From Wolfiporia cocos (lineage: Eukaryota > Basidiomycota > Agaricomycetes > Polyporales > Phaeolaceae), in contig JACCLO010000011.1 in assembly GCA_029448655.1 (NCBI GenBank), positions 2,170,001 to 2,234,000 of the forward strand: a stretch of 64,000 bases of DNA. Reading direction: 5' to 3'. The translations under genes and the position numbers were made by a program. Under the pieces are notes generated by a model that did not search any database, was not told the origin of the DNA, and was given only the letters and a program-made list of their open reading frames with translations. How positions within the stretch are numbered: the stretch's first letter is position 1; each line of letters begins with the position of its first letter. Below are positions 20,181-31,939 of the stretch, in pieces.

Positions 20181-21962
20181 ATGGCGCACGACCACCTCCG
20201 CCCCGACAGCCCGTTGATGACCATGGCCAACTCATTCCTCCATGACGAAATGCTCAAGCTCTCTATACCAGGGCCGAGCAGGGACCCAGTGTACTACATC
20301 TCGGATGGGAACACTGTGCTGATGGTGGATAACACGCTCTTCAAGGTATGTGCCGCGTAATGTTCTTGGGGCTCCATGGTATTTCGAGCGAGCAGCTATA
20401 AATGCTTGGTTCTCCTCTGTCGACACTATGTCGCCGCGTCTCTTGGGTTTCACATTTTTTCTGCGGTTGTAATTCCCGACCAGGATGGCCGCGGCAAAGA
20501 TGGTGGCGGTGTCCGTGGGTCATCTCACCATCACACTGAACACGATGGTATAGTCAGGTGAACTCGTTGCAAGCGCAATCATTGCCGAATGCTCTTAGAT
20601 ATACCATCCGACTGGCAGCCTGGACTCTGTGAATGCAGCTACCATGGTGGAAGCCAGACGTATGGGTGCGTGATGGAGACGTGCGAATTAGGCCCGCGCT
20701 TTCGATGTGCTTCGAGGATGCACTCATCACTATCTCTCAACATGTGGTGTAATCGGTCGCGTTGTGGTACTTGACAGTCATACTTGTTTCGATATCTCGA
20801 TCAGAAGAGCCATCGTCTCAGACCGTCTCATTTGTCTCTTGCTTTCGCCGGCATAGCATTTGCTGAATGCGCTTTTATGCACGTAACAAATGATGCTGAC
20901 CAGCGCAATCGCGCGCTACACAGGTACATAGGTCAATTTTGATGAAGGACAAGTCAGCGTTCGAGACAATGTTCCAGCTCACTGCGGAGACAGAGTCTGC
21001 GCGGTCAGACTGCAGCATGACCGTTCCGGAGGGCGAGAGCGACGACAACCCTATACGATTACAGGGAGATACAGCAGAAGAGTTCCGATCATTACTATGG
21101 GCATTGTATGCGCTGTAAGTAGCTTCATGAGAGATACATCATCCTGCTAACGTGCAACAGCCCGCATGAACTTATGCTCGCGACGACTGCTGAGGCAAAC
21201 TCCACACAGCTGGTGAACCTCGGGCGCATGGCGCATAAGTACCAGTTCCGCTCGATAGAGACCTGGGTCCTCGGCGCGCTACACATTTTCTATTCACGTG
21301 CGGGCGCATTCGACGCTGTTGCGCCTGCGCCTCCCATGCTCCCGCATTCCAACGCAAGTTATGAGACTCCCTCACTGGTACAGCTTACCGAGCTCGCCGC
21401 GCTGTGCGAACGTCCTGAACTACTGGATCTTATGATTGCGCGATGGAAGAAGCAAATTGGCGAGGGCAAAGACCTCGCGCTCGCAATTAGCATTGGAGAG
21501 CGGCTCAACCTCCGGCCCATTCTTGGGCTTGCCTATCACGCGATGATGCTCAAGGGGCGCGCGTTTTGGGACACCGAGCCGGCACTCACGCGCGAGCACC
21601 GCGTGCGTCTGATCAGTGGATATTACAACCTCACGAAGATGTGGGAGGCTCTCCCCGCGCAGCCACCACCGCTATCACACAACCAGCGATGCACAGGACA
21701 GCAGCGGTGCACAAGAGCATTCGGTCAGCTCTGGAAGGCAGTGCTCGAACAGGCGCCGCAGGTGATCCCAGGCATGCAAAAGGAGGACGTGCTAACAAAG
21801 TTCATGCTTGTGGAGAGCGTTATGAAGGCTATCATTGAAAGCCAGCCACAGGCCTCCGTCGACCACCTTCCCCATTGCAAGGAAAGCGCGCTTGCGGTCA
21901 CGACTATGAAGGCCCGCGAATTTAAGGAGACCTTGGCGGATTACTTCTCGGATGAATTCTAA
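20181..21962 (+). CDS. BTB/POZ domain protein (copy 2)
   Basis: The start at 20181 (MAHDHLRPDSPLMTMANSFL) is in frame with exon 1, which continues DPVYYISDGNTVLMVDNTLF, the first part of the BTB fold, matching copy 1. The BTB domain resumes near 20924 with RSILMKDKSAFETMFQLT and PIRLQGDTAEEFRSLLWALY. The long last exon carries HELMLATTAEANSTQLVNLG, HKYQFRSIETWVLGALHIF and a helical C-terminal region to the stop at 21962. The gap between the first two exons, about 20346-20924, is near 580 bp, roughly ten times the usual intron length here. It may hide a small exon, a degenerate insertion, or a disrupted gene. A role as CUL3 adaptor or transcription-related BTB protein is family-level inference. 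Confidence 0.82.
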
Positions 21963-22572
21963 TCTTGCTGTGCGCCAAGTGTATTGCTTTGGGAGCCTGC
22001 TAGCTGCTGTATTCGTATCTGGATTTTCAGCAGCACAGTATCATTGATGCTCATGTCCACACGTAACATTAGTTACGCTCTGTCATACCTATGCTACTTA
22101 GTACTTATGTATACGTAGGCCATGTATATATAAGATGGATTTCCACTCGATTTTATGTCCAGTTAGATAGCCCGATGTGCGACAACTGACCTTCAAAGCA
22201 TCTCAACGCACGACCGAACTGTTTAGGTGGCGGCGATGTCACACAGATGACAATGTTGCAAGGTTACAGATTCTGCTTTAGGGCCCAGATAGCATGTATG
22301 GACTTCTGCGATTGTACGGGTGTAGAAGGCGATCTGGATGAAGAGCACTGGTGCCGTCGGCATTCCAACATATATTATGCATGGGCAAAGGCTGCATTCT
22401 AACTAATTGAGCAAGAGGAAGCATGTCAGATGTATACGCTAACAGCTTGTGCCGATTCTGCAGAAACGCTCGTGTAAAGATGTATTCTACTCATGATGAT
22501 TTGTGTTATGTATTCAGTAATTATGCAAGATCTGCTACTCAGCTGTCCATTGAGCACAATCCACAGGGGTCG
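21963..22572. other. Intergenic, convergent 3' ends
   Basis: 610 bp, AT-richer than its surroundings, between BTB copy 2 and the CK1-like kinase gene. No RNA gene or repeat was recognised. Confidence 0.45.
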
Positions 22573-24385
22573 CTACGATGTGGCTTGCAATTTAGCGGCG
22601 AGTCCTTCCAAGAAAGCATATGCGTCCCTCGTCAGTGTCCGTCCGCTGCTTTGATTGATGTGAACGCCAAGCTCCGCTACCATCTGCCCAAGAGCCTTGT
22701 TGCTTTGGGCTGTATTCACATCACAGCGGAGGTTCCATATTCTGTCCTTCATCAACCGCTTGTCGCGCGCAGGTGCTTGCGCCGCCTCGTTCTGACGCGT
22801 GCGAAGAGGCTGAACACGTACAGCCGAGTCCGCCAGTCGCTCGTTCAGCGAGTCGAGCACCGAGAAACCCTCGCGCGTCAGCGTGCGCGAGTGTGTCTCA
22901 CGTAAAACTTGAATGAACTCTCGCACCGCTCCCGCGAGTGCCTTGTTGTCGCGCGCGCCCGATACCTTGCGTGCAACCTTGAGGAGCATTGCGGCTTTGA
23001 GGTGCCGGTTGATCGCCACGGAGCGAGTAGCGTTACTGTTTTCATCGTCACTGCTAATGATGATGGGATTGTTCTTCTCGCTGCCAGAGGATTCCCGTTT
23101 GGCGCCGCTGCCGATATTAGTACGCTGGCCCAGAATAGGGCGGTCGTCTAGTTTCAGCCTTGCTAGAGCATGTAGAATGCCCTCTACTTCCTGTGAATCG
23201 GCCGGTGAGGCGCGTTTCGTGGGACGCAATACCTTGACCGTCGGCTGTATCAGCAGGTAAGTCATCAAGCCCCAGTATTCACAATACATGCTTGCGCACC
23301 TTAGGGTCAGGAGGTGGCCACACAAAGGCGCTGCTGGCGGGATATCCACACTCGACAGCAAGATCTTCAAATTCATGTATCCAGCGCGCATAGTCTGGGC
23401 CTTCCGCGAACTTGAGCCTGCGGCAATACTTCAAAAACTGTTCAAATTGTGGAGGTAGGCCGCGACAGAGATCTTCCGGGCGTGCTTTGAGCTTTGTTCG
23501 TTTGATCCGGTCGTGCGCGGCCTCTGTTTTTGGAACACCGTTGCGCACCCAGGGGAGGCCACCGGGGGTCAGTAGGTGGATGAGCATGAGCGCGACAGCC
23601 TCGAGGTCGTCTCTCCGCGAGGGAACTGTGCGGCAGTCAGCCCCGCACAAATTAATAAGCGTTCTCACTACACGCACTCATCTCGCGACAGTGCACGCGG
23701 ACGGACGAAAACCAGTAATTTCCGACGAAATCACGCTTGACCTTTGTGTCAGGGATATGTCGGCCCGTGTTCCGGTCGATGTAGAACTTGGAGAATCCAA
23801 AATCGATCATATAGATCGTCTGTGCATCGGTTCCACGTCCGATGACGCAGTTACCGAGCTGGATGTCGCGGTGCAGGACACCGCGTGAGTGCATGAAATG
23901 AAGCCTGCTTATCTTCAGTGGCGAGTGTGTCCAAGAGATTAGGGCGCGGGACGGCGGGAGGACGCGAGGCACGACTGACCACTTGAATTGCGATGCAGCA
24001 CACACTACGAAGGTCCATAACGTTCTTCTTGCTCTCCTTGAAAAGCGAGTCGAGGTTGGGACCAAGAAGATCGATGGCAAGCCAGTCGTACTCGCCATCA
24101 TATCCCGAATCCCACAGCGTTGGCATGCCTTTCCCGCCTTGGAGGGCCGGATAGAAGAAGCGTTCGTAACGATTCGTCGGGCATTCATGGTCAATGCGCT
24201 GAACCTTCAGGGCAACCTCCTTTCCGAAGTGTATGTTTTTTGCACGAAATATGTATCCTTCTGGGATTACGAATCTCGAGGCTCAGATATAAGACGTAAG
24301 ACGCACCAGAATACCCAGACCCCAGCTGCTCGCACAACCACCAGTTGCCGATTCTCGGTGGGATGGTTGCTCCTGACTTTGTCAT
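22573..24385 (-). CDS. Casein kinase 1-like protein kinase with duplicated C-terminal module
   Basis: N-terminal Ser/Thr kinase domain. It shows a glycine loop (CEQLGSGYSGASYVL), EVALKVQ with the ATP-binding Lys, LAIDLLGPNLDSLFKESKKN as in CK1, the catalytic loop HSRGVLHRDIQLGNCVIG and metal-binding DFGFSKFYID. Then come DFVGNYWFSS and RRDDLEAVALMLIHLL. The HRDxK lysine is replaced by Gln. The C-terminal half is not kinase: after a low-complexity acidic linker (IIISSDDENSN) it carries two related helical units, NKALAGAVREFIQVL..SRTLTREGFSVLDSLNERL and NKALGQMVAELGVHI..GRTLTRDAYAFLEGLAAKL. The stop is at 22573. The start at 24385 (MTKSGATIPPRIGNWW) was chosen; an in-frame alternative lies at 24415. 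Activity of the Gln variant is uncertain. Confidence 0.85.
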
Positions 24386-25560
24386 CGCGTGCGTCCCGAG
24401 ATGGATCCTACGCAAGGCAACTGGTGCGAGACAGATATGTTTGGGTGGTCGGGAAGCCGTCGGTCGTATGGCGTCGTCGAGAAGGAGACACAGACGGCGT
24501 GTTCAGGCACACTGGTGCATGCACATGAGCACTGTGGCGACCATGAATCAGGCGCGGCTATCGAGCGTTTCCGTGTGCTACTCACGCTAGCGATGTGGTC
24601 GGCGGGTCGCGAACAAGGCGGAGCGGGATGTGCTCAGGCGAAAGAGACGGCCGCGGACGACACACGCGGACGAACGATCACGTGGGCGTGCATCGGGCGC
24701 CTCACTCGTGATGGCTGACCGCAAGGGTCTGATTCTGTGTAGCTCAAACTCCGCCGCGTGCGTGTACGCCGCACCTGCATCTGTCTCGCCGGCATCAGCA
24801 GTTGAGGCAGGCGTGCGCTCAGGCAAACGCTCGATGCTATACCGTGCGAGCTCATTTCCGTCCCACCTGGTACAGGACTGTCGCGGTCCCCCGGAATGCC
24901 GCGCCTCTGCCACCCAAACGCGAGAGCAGTGTGCAAACACGACGGACAAGCAGCTTCAGAGGACGAGCGGCGCGAGGCTTATCGAGCGGAGCTAGTCTAG
25001 CCGGCGTTCGGCATGGGTTGTGACTGCTCTGCGAATGTTTATGTGCTCCTCTTCTGACGAACCGCGCGCTGACACTCCGCAAAATTGCACCACGCTGCTC
25101 CATGCCAGGTGAGCGTTCTACTTCGCTCGTATTTGACCAATGCTGTGTGTCCGTTTGGACAGCGAGAGACCGCAGAGAAACATCAGCACCTGATGGAACG
25201 AGCCAAGTTGTTTTGTGCATTCCAGGCCCCGGTCCACGCGGGTGCGCTCAATGGCCGAAGCTACGCGCCCGGACAGCTTCTTGTGCCACGAGCCGTGCAG
25301 GAGCAAAGATTGACCGCCTCAGCGTACGGCGCGCGGCAACTCGCTGCAGGCGACTACTGCTATCTGCCACCTGGGATAGCTGCAATACCGCTGGGCCTGT
25401 CACGTCCAGAACGCTGACTCCGAGACACATGCGTCCCTGACCACATCTTGATCTTCGTCTTTTCCACCGGGGCCGTTGTCATGCAAGTTTTTGGCGAGCC
25501 TCCTTTGTTTGCCACTCCCATCTCCACCACGCGATACACCATGCCGGGCCTCGGGGCGCG
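24386..25560. other. Intergenic between kinase and GH30 promoters
   Basis: About 1.2 kb between divergent genes. Overlapping short frames on both strands show no recognisable family. Confidence 0.4.
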
Positions 25561-25568
25561 TATAAAAA
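25561..25568 (+). promoter_or_regulatory. TATA box of the GH30 gene
   Basis: TATAAAAA lies 103 bp upstream of the ATG at 25671. ATGs at 25569 and 25578 fall where the 5' end of the mRNA is expected, so the later ATG, followed by a signal peptide, was preferred. Confidence 0.6.
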
Positions 25569-25670
25569 TGCCATGCCATGTTCAGGCCGCACATCCGCCC
25601 CTGTTCTGGTACCGTCCGGTTCTCTGTTCGTCTGTCCCTCCGCCCCCGTTGTGGGCCGCTCCTTTTCATC

Positions 25671-27769
25671 ATGTTCATGCACGCGATCTCCGCATGCCTT
25701 TCTCTGGCCGCGCCCATCGCTGCACAACAGATCTACGACGTTGTATGTCCGCTCAAAGGAACTTGTTTGCAGCTTGAGATTGACCTGCGAACAGTGGTCC
25801 ACGACTTGGGATCGGAGTGACTTGTTCACGTACACAAACCTGTACCCCAATCCGATCAACTTCACCACTCCAGGTGCGACAGGCTCGGCGGACATTGTCA
25901 TCACGTCCTCGACAGTGTATCAGCCCATCATCGGCTTTGGTGCTTCTCTGAGTATGTGCTTCTTGGCCTGCCGCTCCGCCTCGTGCCTGACAGGTCGCAT
26001 CAGCGGACTCCTCCGCGAAGGTTCTTAGTGAATTGAAGGTACGCACGCTTATTCGATTGTCGATGCGTTTACCGAAATCGAAATCAGTCGGACAACTCGG
26101 ACGCCTACTGGGACATCCTCAACTACCTCTTTGACCGTATGTCGTCGACTTGGGATCTGCCGACTGGTTCTCAAACGTCTCTATGACAGCTACTGACGGT
26201 GCGGATGCTGCGGGGTTCTCATATCTCCGCGTTCCTCTGGGTGCCTCCGACTTCTCGGATACTGGTAGGTCTCACGAGCCGCTGCCACTGTACCTGGCCT
26301 TCACGTACATTCAGTTTACAGCTTCGATGACACATCCGGCGATACATCGCTCAGTGACTTCAACATCAACAATGCGCCTTCGTACCTCTACAGCACACTC
26401 CAGGACATTGCGGGGATCAACAGCCTGCTCAAAATCCACATTGTGCCGTGGTCACCTGTATGTACCGCATCACACAGATATGAGTCTCCGCTTGACGTCG
26501 ACCCCCTAAGCCTGGCTGGATGACATCTACGGGCACCATGCTTGGTGGCTCGTTCTTGGACGAGTATACCGACACCTATGCGAGTTACCTGCTGAAGTGC
26601 CTACAAGCCTACTCGAACATGGGTTTCTCGGTTTATGCCATCGGCATCCAGAACGAGCCGCAGAACAGCGACTCGACATACCCGACATGCCTCATTTCTG
26701 CCGCGCAGGAGGCTGCGATCGGCATCCAGCTGCGCTCCCTCATGGACAGCAACGGGTTCTCGGACACGATCATCATCGGGTACGAGCACAACTGGAACGA
26801 TGCAGGCGCATATCCTGTAACGCTGGTGCGTACTCCCCGTCGTGGAAATGAGATGGCCGAGCGAGCTGAAGGCGATGGTGGGTTGGTAGATGGAAGATGC
26901 GCCGAACGCGTTCGCGGGAGTGTCCTTCCACTGCTATGAGGGCAGTGTGAGCGACCAGCAGACGTTCTACAACGCGTACCCAAACAAGAACATCTACTTC
27001 ACTGAGTGCACAGGCGAGTTCGGCAGCGATTGGTGGAGCGACATCAAGGTGCGTAATGTCATTGGCAAGTCCGGCTCCAGCATCTCGACTGATGATATCC
27101 AATCTAGTGGTACATGGACAACATGTGAGACCTAATCATCTAACATGATTGTGCATGATCTGACATCACACAGCTTCATTGGCTCACCTCAGTACTGGGG
27201 ACAGAGTGGTGCGATGTGGAACCTTGCACTGAACGGCCTCGGTGAGCCCAAGCTTCCGGGTACGGACAGCTGCGGCACGCCTTGCCGCCCAATTGTCACC
27301 GTCAACAGCAACGGCACGTACAACTACAACCAGGAGTGTACGTGACCATCGATTGCTGCTGCTTATCATCGTTTCGCTGATCGCTATGATCGCAACAGTC
27401 TACGCCATCGCCCAGGCATCAAAAGCGATCTTGCCGAAGGACTCCGGCGGACCGTTCGGACAACGCATTGAGTCGACCGTGAACGGAGATCTCAACTGGG
27501 GTCTGATTGTTGCCGCGTACGTCACGGAGCGAACTGACAACAACCCGTGGAATCGCTACAGCCTCGTCGTCCTCAACTGGTATGTTCCATGTCTCATTCG
27601 ATGCTCGTATCAAGCAAGCTTACATGCGCGCGCCAGGGATGACCAGCCGAACGGTTCGTGGGACCCGACGCCCATTACGGCGACCATCGAGTTCCAAGGT
27701 GCACAGGCAACATACACATTCCCCGTCGGTGTCACCACTCTTTGGTGGTATGCCGAGGCCGAGAGCTAG
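25671..27769 (+). CDS. Glycoside hydrolase family 30, secreted (likely beta-1,6-glucanase)
   Basis: Starts MFMHAISACLSLAAPIAAQQ, a short signal peptide with likely cleavage before QQIYD. After introns it shows WSTTWDRSDLFTYTNLYPNP, YQPIIGFGASL, GFSYLRVPLGASDFSDT, LLKIHIVPWSP and TSTGTMLGGSFLDEYTDTYA. The acid/base site is YAIGIQNEPQNSD (Glu of NEP). Next are IIIGYEHNWNDAGAYP, GVSFHCYEGS and the nucleophile site IYFTECTGEFGSDWWSDI. The C-terminal beta-rich part ends YTFPVGVTTLWWYAEAES at the stop 27769. Family knowledge: fungal GH30 enzymes of this type act on beta-1,6-glucan or related glucans, in cell-wall remodelling or mycoparasitism. The exact substrate is inference. Confidence 0.92.
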
Positions 27770-28299
27770 TCGACTCTGTTCTGTCCTGGAGCTCTGTATG
27801 AAATTCGCAAGCGGCTGCTTGCTGTGTTGTGTTACTAACCACGTTCGTTCCTTCTTGAGATGATCCACGCTGCATGCGGTGTGGTATTTAACCAGTGCAA
27901 GACGCCTACCGGTTTCGATGCTCTTGCACCGCTTCATTCCTTGGTCGATAGGTTGTCTGATTCTACTTGGGGTTTGTGCTAGGCTGTAGATAGGTAAACT
28001 ACCGAGTGTATGTTTAGTTGATCAATGCATGTTCATGGCTATGGATATTAGGCACCTGTCAGCTTCTACTACCCGGCGCACAGGCAGATGCATAAATCGT
28101 CGTACGGCAGTACAGAGTGCAGCGACAGCGTATCCGAGCAATGACGTGGGGCGTATTCGAAACAATGCGCCATTGGTTTTAGTGTAAGAATTTGCTTCTT
28201 TGGCTCGCTTGAATTCACTTTACCCCGCCAAACCTTCGCAAGTGGCACGTCATAAAGTGCTGCAGCTGCAGCTGAGCGAAGGCGGGTTTACATGTTAGT
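27770..28299. other. Intergenic downstream of GH30
   Basis: 3' UTR side and about 500 bp without genes. Near 28205-28250 a stretch (TTCACTTTACCCCGCCAAACC) resembles part of the TCACTTG field at 16787. Confidence 0.45.
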
Positions 28300-28560
28300 G
28301 TGGGAACTGCCATGTGCTTTTCCACGTGTGCCACGTGCTGTCCGTCGTCCCATAGGGCTCGCGCCACCGACCCGGGAAGTTGGCCAGTGGATTCCCACGC
28401 CCAGCGCCTGCAAGGCGCGCATGCCGGTTGCAAAGGTGTTAACAAGTGAAGCGACGACGAGGCCGAGCGTCAGCGAGGTGGAGGAGTGGCTGAGCGGGCA
28501 GAGATAAACAACAACTCCTAAAGTACAAAATTGTGGCGAAGCCACAGGTAATTAAGCTAG
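28300..28560 (+). mobile_element. Helitron-like element remnant (same family as 61630-64000)
   Basis: From about 28370 the sequence matches the elements at 61.6-64 kb: TTGGCCAGTGGATTCCCACG and GCGCCTGCAAGGCGCGC are shared. The right-hand part (GCGAGGTGGAGGAGTGGCTG, against GCGAGGTGTCAGAAGTGGCT) is also shared. The 3' end carries the hairpin TGTGGC-GAA-GCCACA (28532-28546), a 10-nt spacer, then CTAG (28557-28560) followed by T, the canonical Helitron 3' terminus. The minisatellite present in the other copies is absent. The 5' boundary is not clear; the start given is approximate. Confidence 0.65.
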
Positions 28561-30060
28561 TCAAAAGCACTAATCAACGTGTACGTGTGCATTAGTTTTC
28601 CTAGCGAATTCAGTGCCACGACGCAAATTGATTGATAAACACTAATGAGCGAGTGCAAATGATTTTGTCCGCTGGCGCCCTTTATACTTGGGGACAAAGC
28701 TTGTTTAGGAACATTCTGAAGTATGATAGTCAATGATCAAGCCTATACATGCGGGATACTATATGCAGGTAGAGATTGGCACTCTTGCCTACTTACGGTC
28801 GCATAACGCGACCACGGAGAAATGGTAGCGAACACGGTCACATACTGGCAAGAGACAACGATTGATCATGCGAGATGAACGCATTTAGCCGGATGCACCT
28901 AATGCGCTCAAGTCGAGAGATAAGAGAGAACGCTGGAGTGGTCGCATGCTGGGAATAGGAGCCTTCTAACTGCACCATCCTCTTTCTCATCGAAGCATCG
29001 ATATCGCCCTTGGACCAGGCTCATGAGTTAGGCTGAACATAGTAGAAAGACAGTCGTTCCTAGGGCAGACAACGTTTAGGCCTTTAGGCCCGACGCACCC
29101 TTCTTCTCAAAGCAGCCCATAAGGCCTAGAATTGGTGTCAACCGCTACAATGGCGGCGCTGCCCCATATGATAGGCGTGATAGAACCTCCTTGGCGTCGA
29201 TGTCTGAACCAGACACTACAGCGAATCTGACATCGCCTGTTTTCCGGATCGCGTCAACGAGACGGGGTACTCCGCGTATCGGTGAGCGTGATTGCTGGGC
29301 CCTGCGCTGGCAATGACTCTGATACGTAATGACAACTGCTGAACACCGCAAGTATCGACCAAAATGGAAGATTTCCTCCTGACGTGGTCAAGAAAAAGTG
29401 ACATGTCATTTCATCCGAAGTAGCTGCAAGCATCATAGAATTCTTCAGTGGAGCCACCTCTCTACCGAAGGCCGTACGCCTCAGAAATGATTTTCAAATG
29501 GGGATGACCCCGTACTGTGAAGTTATCCTTTCCTCGAAGTAGTACTAGGTACGTCCGACGCCAACTCAGGGAAAAGATCGAGAACTCGGGAGTTATCAAG
29601 AGCTCATGAGCTCATCCCATCGATTCCTGCGGAGACTTAGCTGCTTCGGCATCCCTGCGCTTCCAGGAGTTCAGCACTTCTGATCTATGGAGCCACTCGA
29701 AGGAGCTGTGAACGATCAGTGAGCACTTCTACATGATTGTATCCGGCAATATCATCTCACTCGGCACTTTCATACCCTCTGAATTATTTTCAGGGCTCTG
29801 CAATACTGGGATATCCGGAACGAGCAAACCAGAAGCGAAACTACCGTGAGATCACACGGCCCCGCTGATGTTGTCAATGCCCTTGACCGATGTCGCAGCT
29901 CCTTTTGTTAATGCTACTGCGTCAGTGGTTTCGGATGAACCCCAATTGGCCTTGCTCGGGCGCGATGAATACGGACGCGGAGACGGTAATGCAGTCAAAG
30001 CGAATCCCATGGTCGTTGATCTAAATTAAATATGAGGACTGATCCGAAAGCTTGAGTGGG
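28561..30060. other. Intergenic, no gene seen
   Basis: 1.5 kb without a recognisable gene, holding the promoter of the first desaturase near its right end. Around 29000 a short block (ATATCGCCCTTGGACCAGG) resembles sequence at 18001. Confidence 0.4.
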
Positions 30061-31939
30061 ATGGCGGGCATGCCTGGACACACATATAATGTCGGTGACA
30101 ATGAAACGAAACTTATACCCGCATTCATCCCCCCAAGGATCTACACGGTGCACTCACAGTTTGTCATTCCACTTAATGATTACATGGCTCAGGAAGCTTG
30201 CGATGCCAAAATCACAGCTGGGCAGATACCTTTCCTCATACCCACTTTGAGTCCAATGGAACTGCTCTCTGGAATACCGTATGTCTCTCATCGACTTTCC
30301 TCGTCGCCTCGCGTCCTGACGTATTATTACAGAGCACATTGCTACAAGAGGTCCGTAATACGATCAATGAGCTACGTGTGAGCGTATGAGCTCGTGAAGT
30401 CCTTGAAATTCTCTGAGCATCATCGAAGCGTCTATGACTTCTGTCTACTTGGGGCGTTCTACAAGCTTGCAGGGTTTCTCGATACCTACATCGCTCCCGA
30501 ATACATTGCCTTGCCCGGCATGCACATGTATACGATGTTGCATTTTGCATTATGGACGCTTTACAGCTTCCTCAGTGGCCTCGTGATGATGGGTATCTGG
30601 GTGCTCGCACACGAATGTGGTCATCAGGCTTTCTCAGACTACAGAGCTCTCAACCACACCATCGGCTGGATTTTACATTCCGGGTATGCAATAACTTGAT
30701 TACTTCTTCACACTCGAAATTGATTCATCGGTAGACTCGGAGTCCCTTATCACTCATGGCGCATCTCGCATGCAAAGCATCATGCATCCAACGGACACAT
30801 GACACAGGACCAAGTATTTGTACCCAAGACGCGTTCACAGCTGGGCCTTCCAGCATTCGATGCTTCCAAGGAAACCATAGGTGGTACCAGCGTTACGGAG
30901 GAGTTGAAGCAACAGCTCTGGGAGGCTTGTGGAGACTCACCGATCGGAGCAGGACTGGCTGTTGCCAAATATCTGGTATGTCTGATTGCGCTGTCATCGA
31001 GTGGCGTGACAGGACACCTGACAAGCTCGCCCCTGCGAATAGTTCGTCGGATGGTTTGCATACATATTTTGGAATGCATCCGGTCAGCACAGTTACCCAA
31101 GAGCGACAAACCGTGAGCCTCTGATAGCAATTGCAATTCATTCAGCTGACTCCCTATAGACTTCAATCCATCGGCTGTGATTTTTGCGCCCCGTCATCGT
31201 ATTCAAATCATGATATCCACCTTTGGCTATGTCCTATGGCTGGCCGCTATCTGCAGTGCAATCCATTGGAACGGCTTCACGGCGGTGTTTCGTGTCTACT
31301 TATTTCCCTACCTGTGGTAATTGACCTTTCTCTCGGCCGATCTAGAAAGATCTGACATTCAGGGAAATAAGGGCAAACCACTGGTTAATCCTCATCACCT
31401 TCTTGCAGCATACCGACCCGCTGCTCCCGCATTACCGTGCATCTGACTACACGTTTTCTCGTGGAGCGCTTGTCACCTTGGATCGTAGCCTGCTTGGTGG
31501 AGGTGGCAGGATTATGGGATGGCTTGGTGCGCATCTGACGCATGGCATATCCGAGACACACGTCGCACACCATGTGTCGAGCAAAATTCCCCACTATCAT
31601 GCGTGAGATGCTTGGTATCTTCTACTCACAGAGTCCCAAAAGTCTAACTTTCTCCTAGATGGGAAGTCACCGATGCTCTGCGCAAGAGGTTAGCCCAGGC
31701 GGGTCTGACGCCGCTACAGGGCCGCCCCGGTGGGTGGTCGGAGATGTATAGAGTGTACAGAGAATGCAAAGTATGCGAGGTTCTCACTCACAGCGATGGA
31801 TGCTAACATTGTCTCATAGTTCGTTGAAGACGAAGGGGGAATAGTTTTCTATAAGAACGCTTTTGGTCTTGCGCACACACGGGCTGTGTTCGTCGAAAAC
31901 AGTGCGGGTACGACTGTTCAAGACAATGAGAAGGCATGA
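30061..31939 (+). CDS. FAD2: Delta-12 fatty acid desaturase (copy 1)
   Basis: Membrane di-iron desaturase of the ER that converts oleoyl to linoleoyl chains. Start chosen at ATG 30061 (MAGMPGHTYNVGDNETKLIP). Landmarks: ELLSGIP joined across an intron to AHCYKRSVIRSMSYV, VYDFCLLGAFYKLAGFLDTY, hydrophobic helices, then the three histidine boxes: VLAHECGHQAFSD, SHAKHHASNGH and SETHVAHHVSSKIPHYHA. It continues WEVTDALRKRLAQAG, GRPGGWSEMYRVYRECK and FVEDEGGIVFYKNAFGLAHT, and ends VQDNEKA with TGA at 31937-31939. All eight box histidines are present. A paralogue with nearly identical internal motifs lies at 35841-37601 on the minus strand. Which of the two is the main oleate desaturase cannot be told. 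Confidence 0.92.

Noticed and set aside
24590..25470. Several overlapping 100-140 codon frames on both strands
   Set aside because: GC-rich DNA with few stop codons; no frame shows domain motifs, and they mutually overlap.
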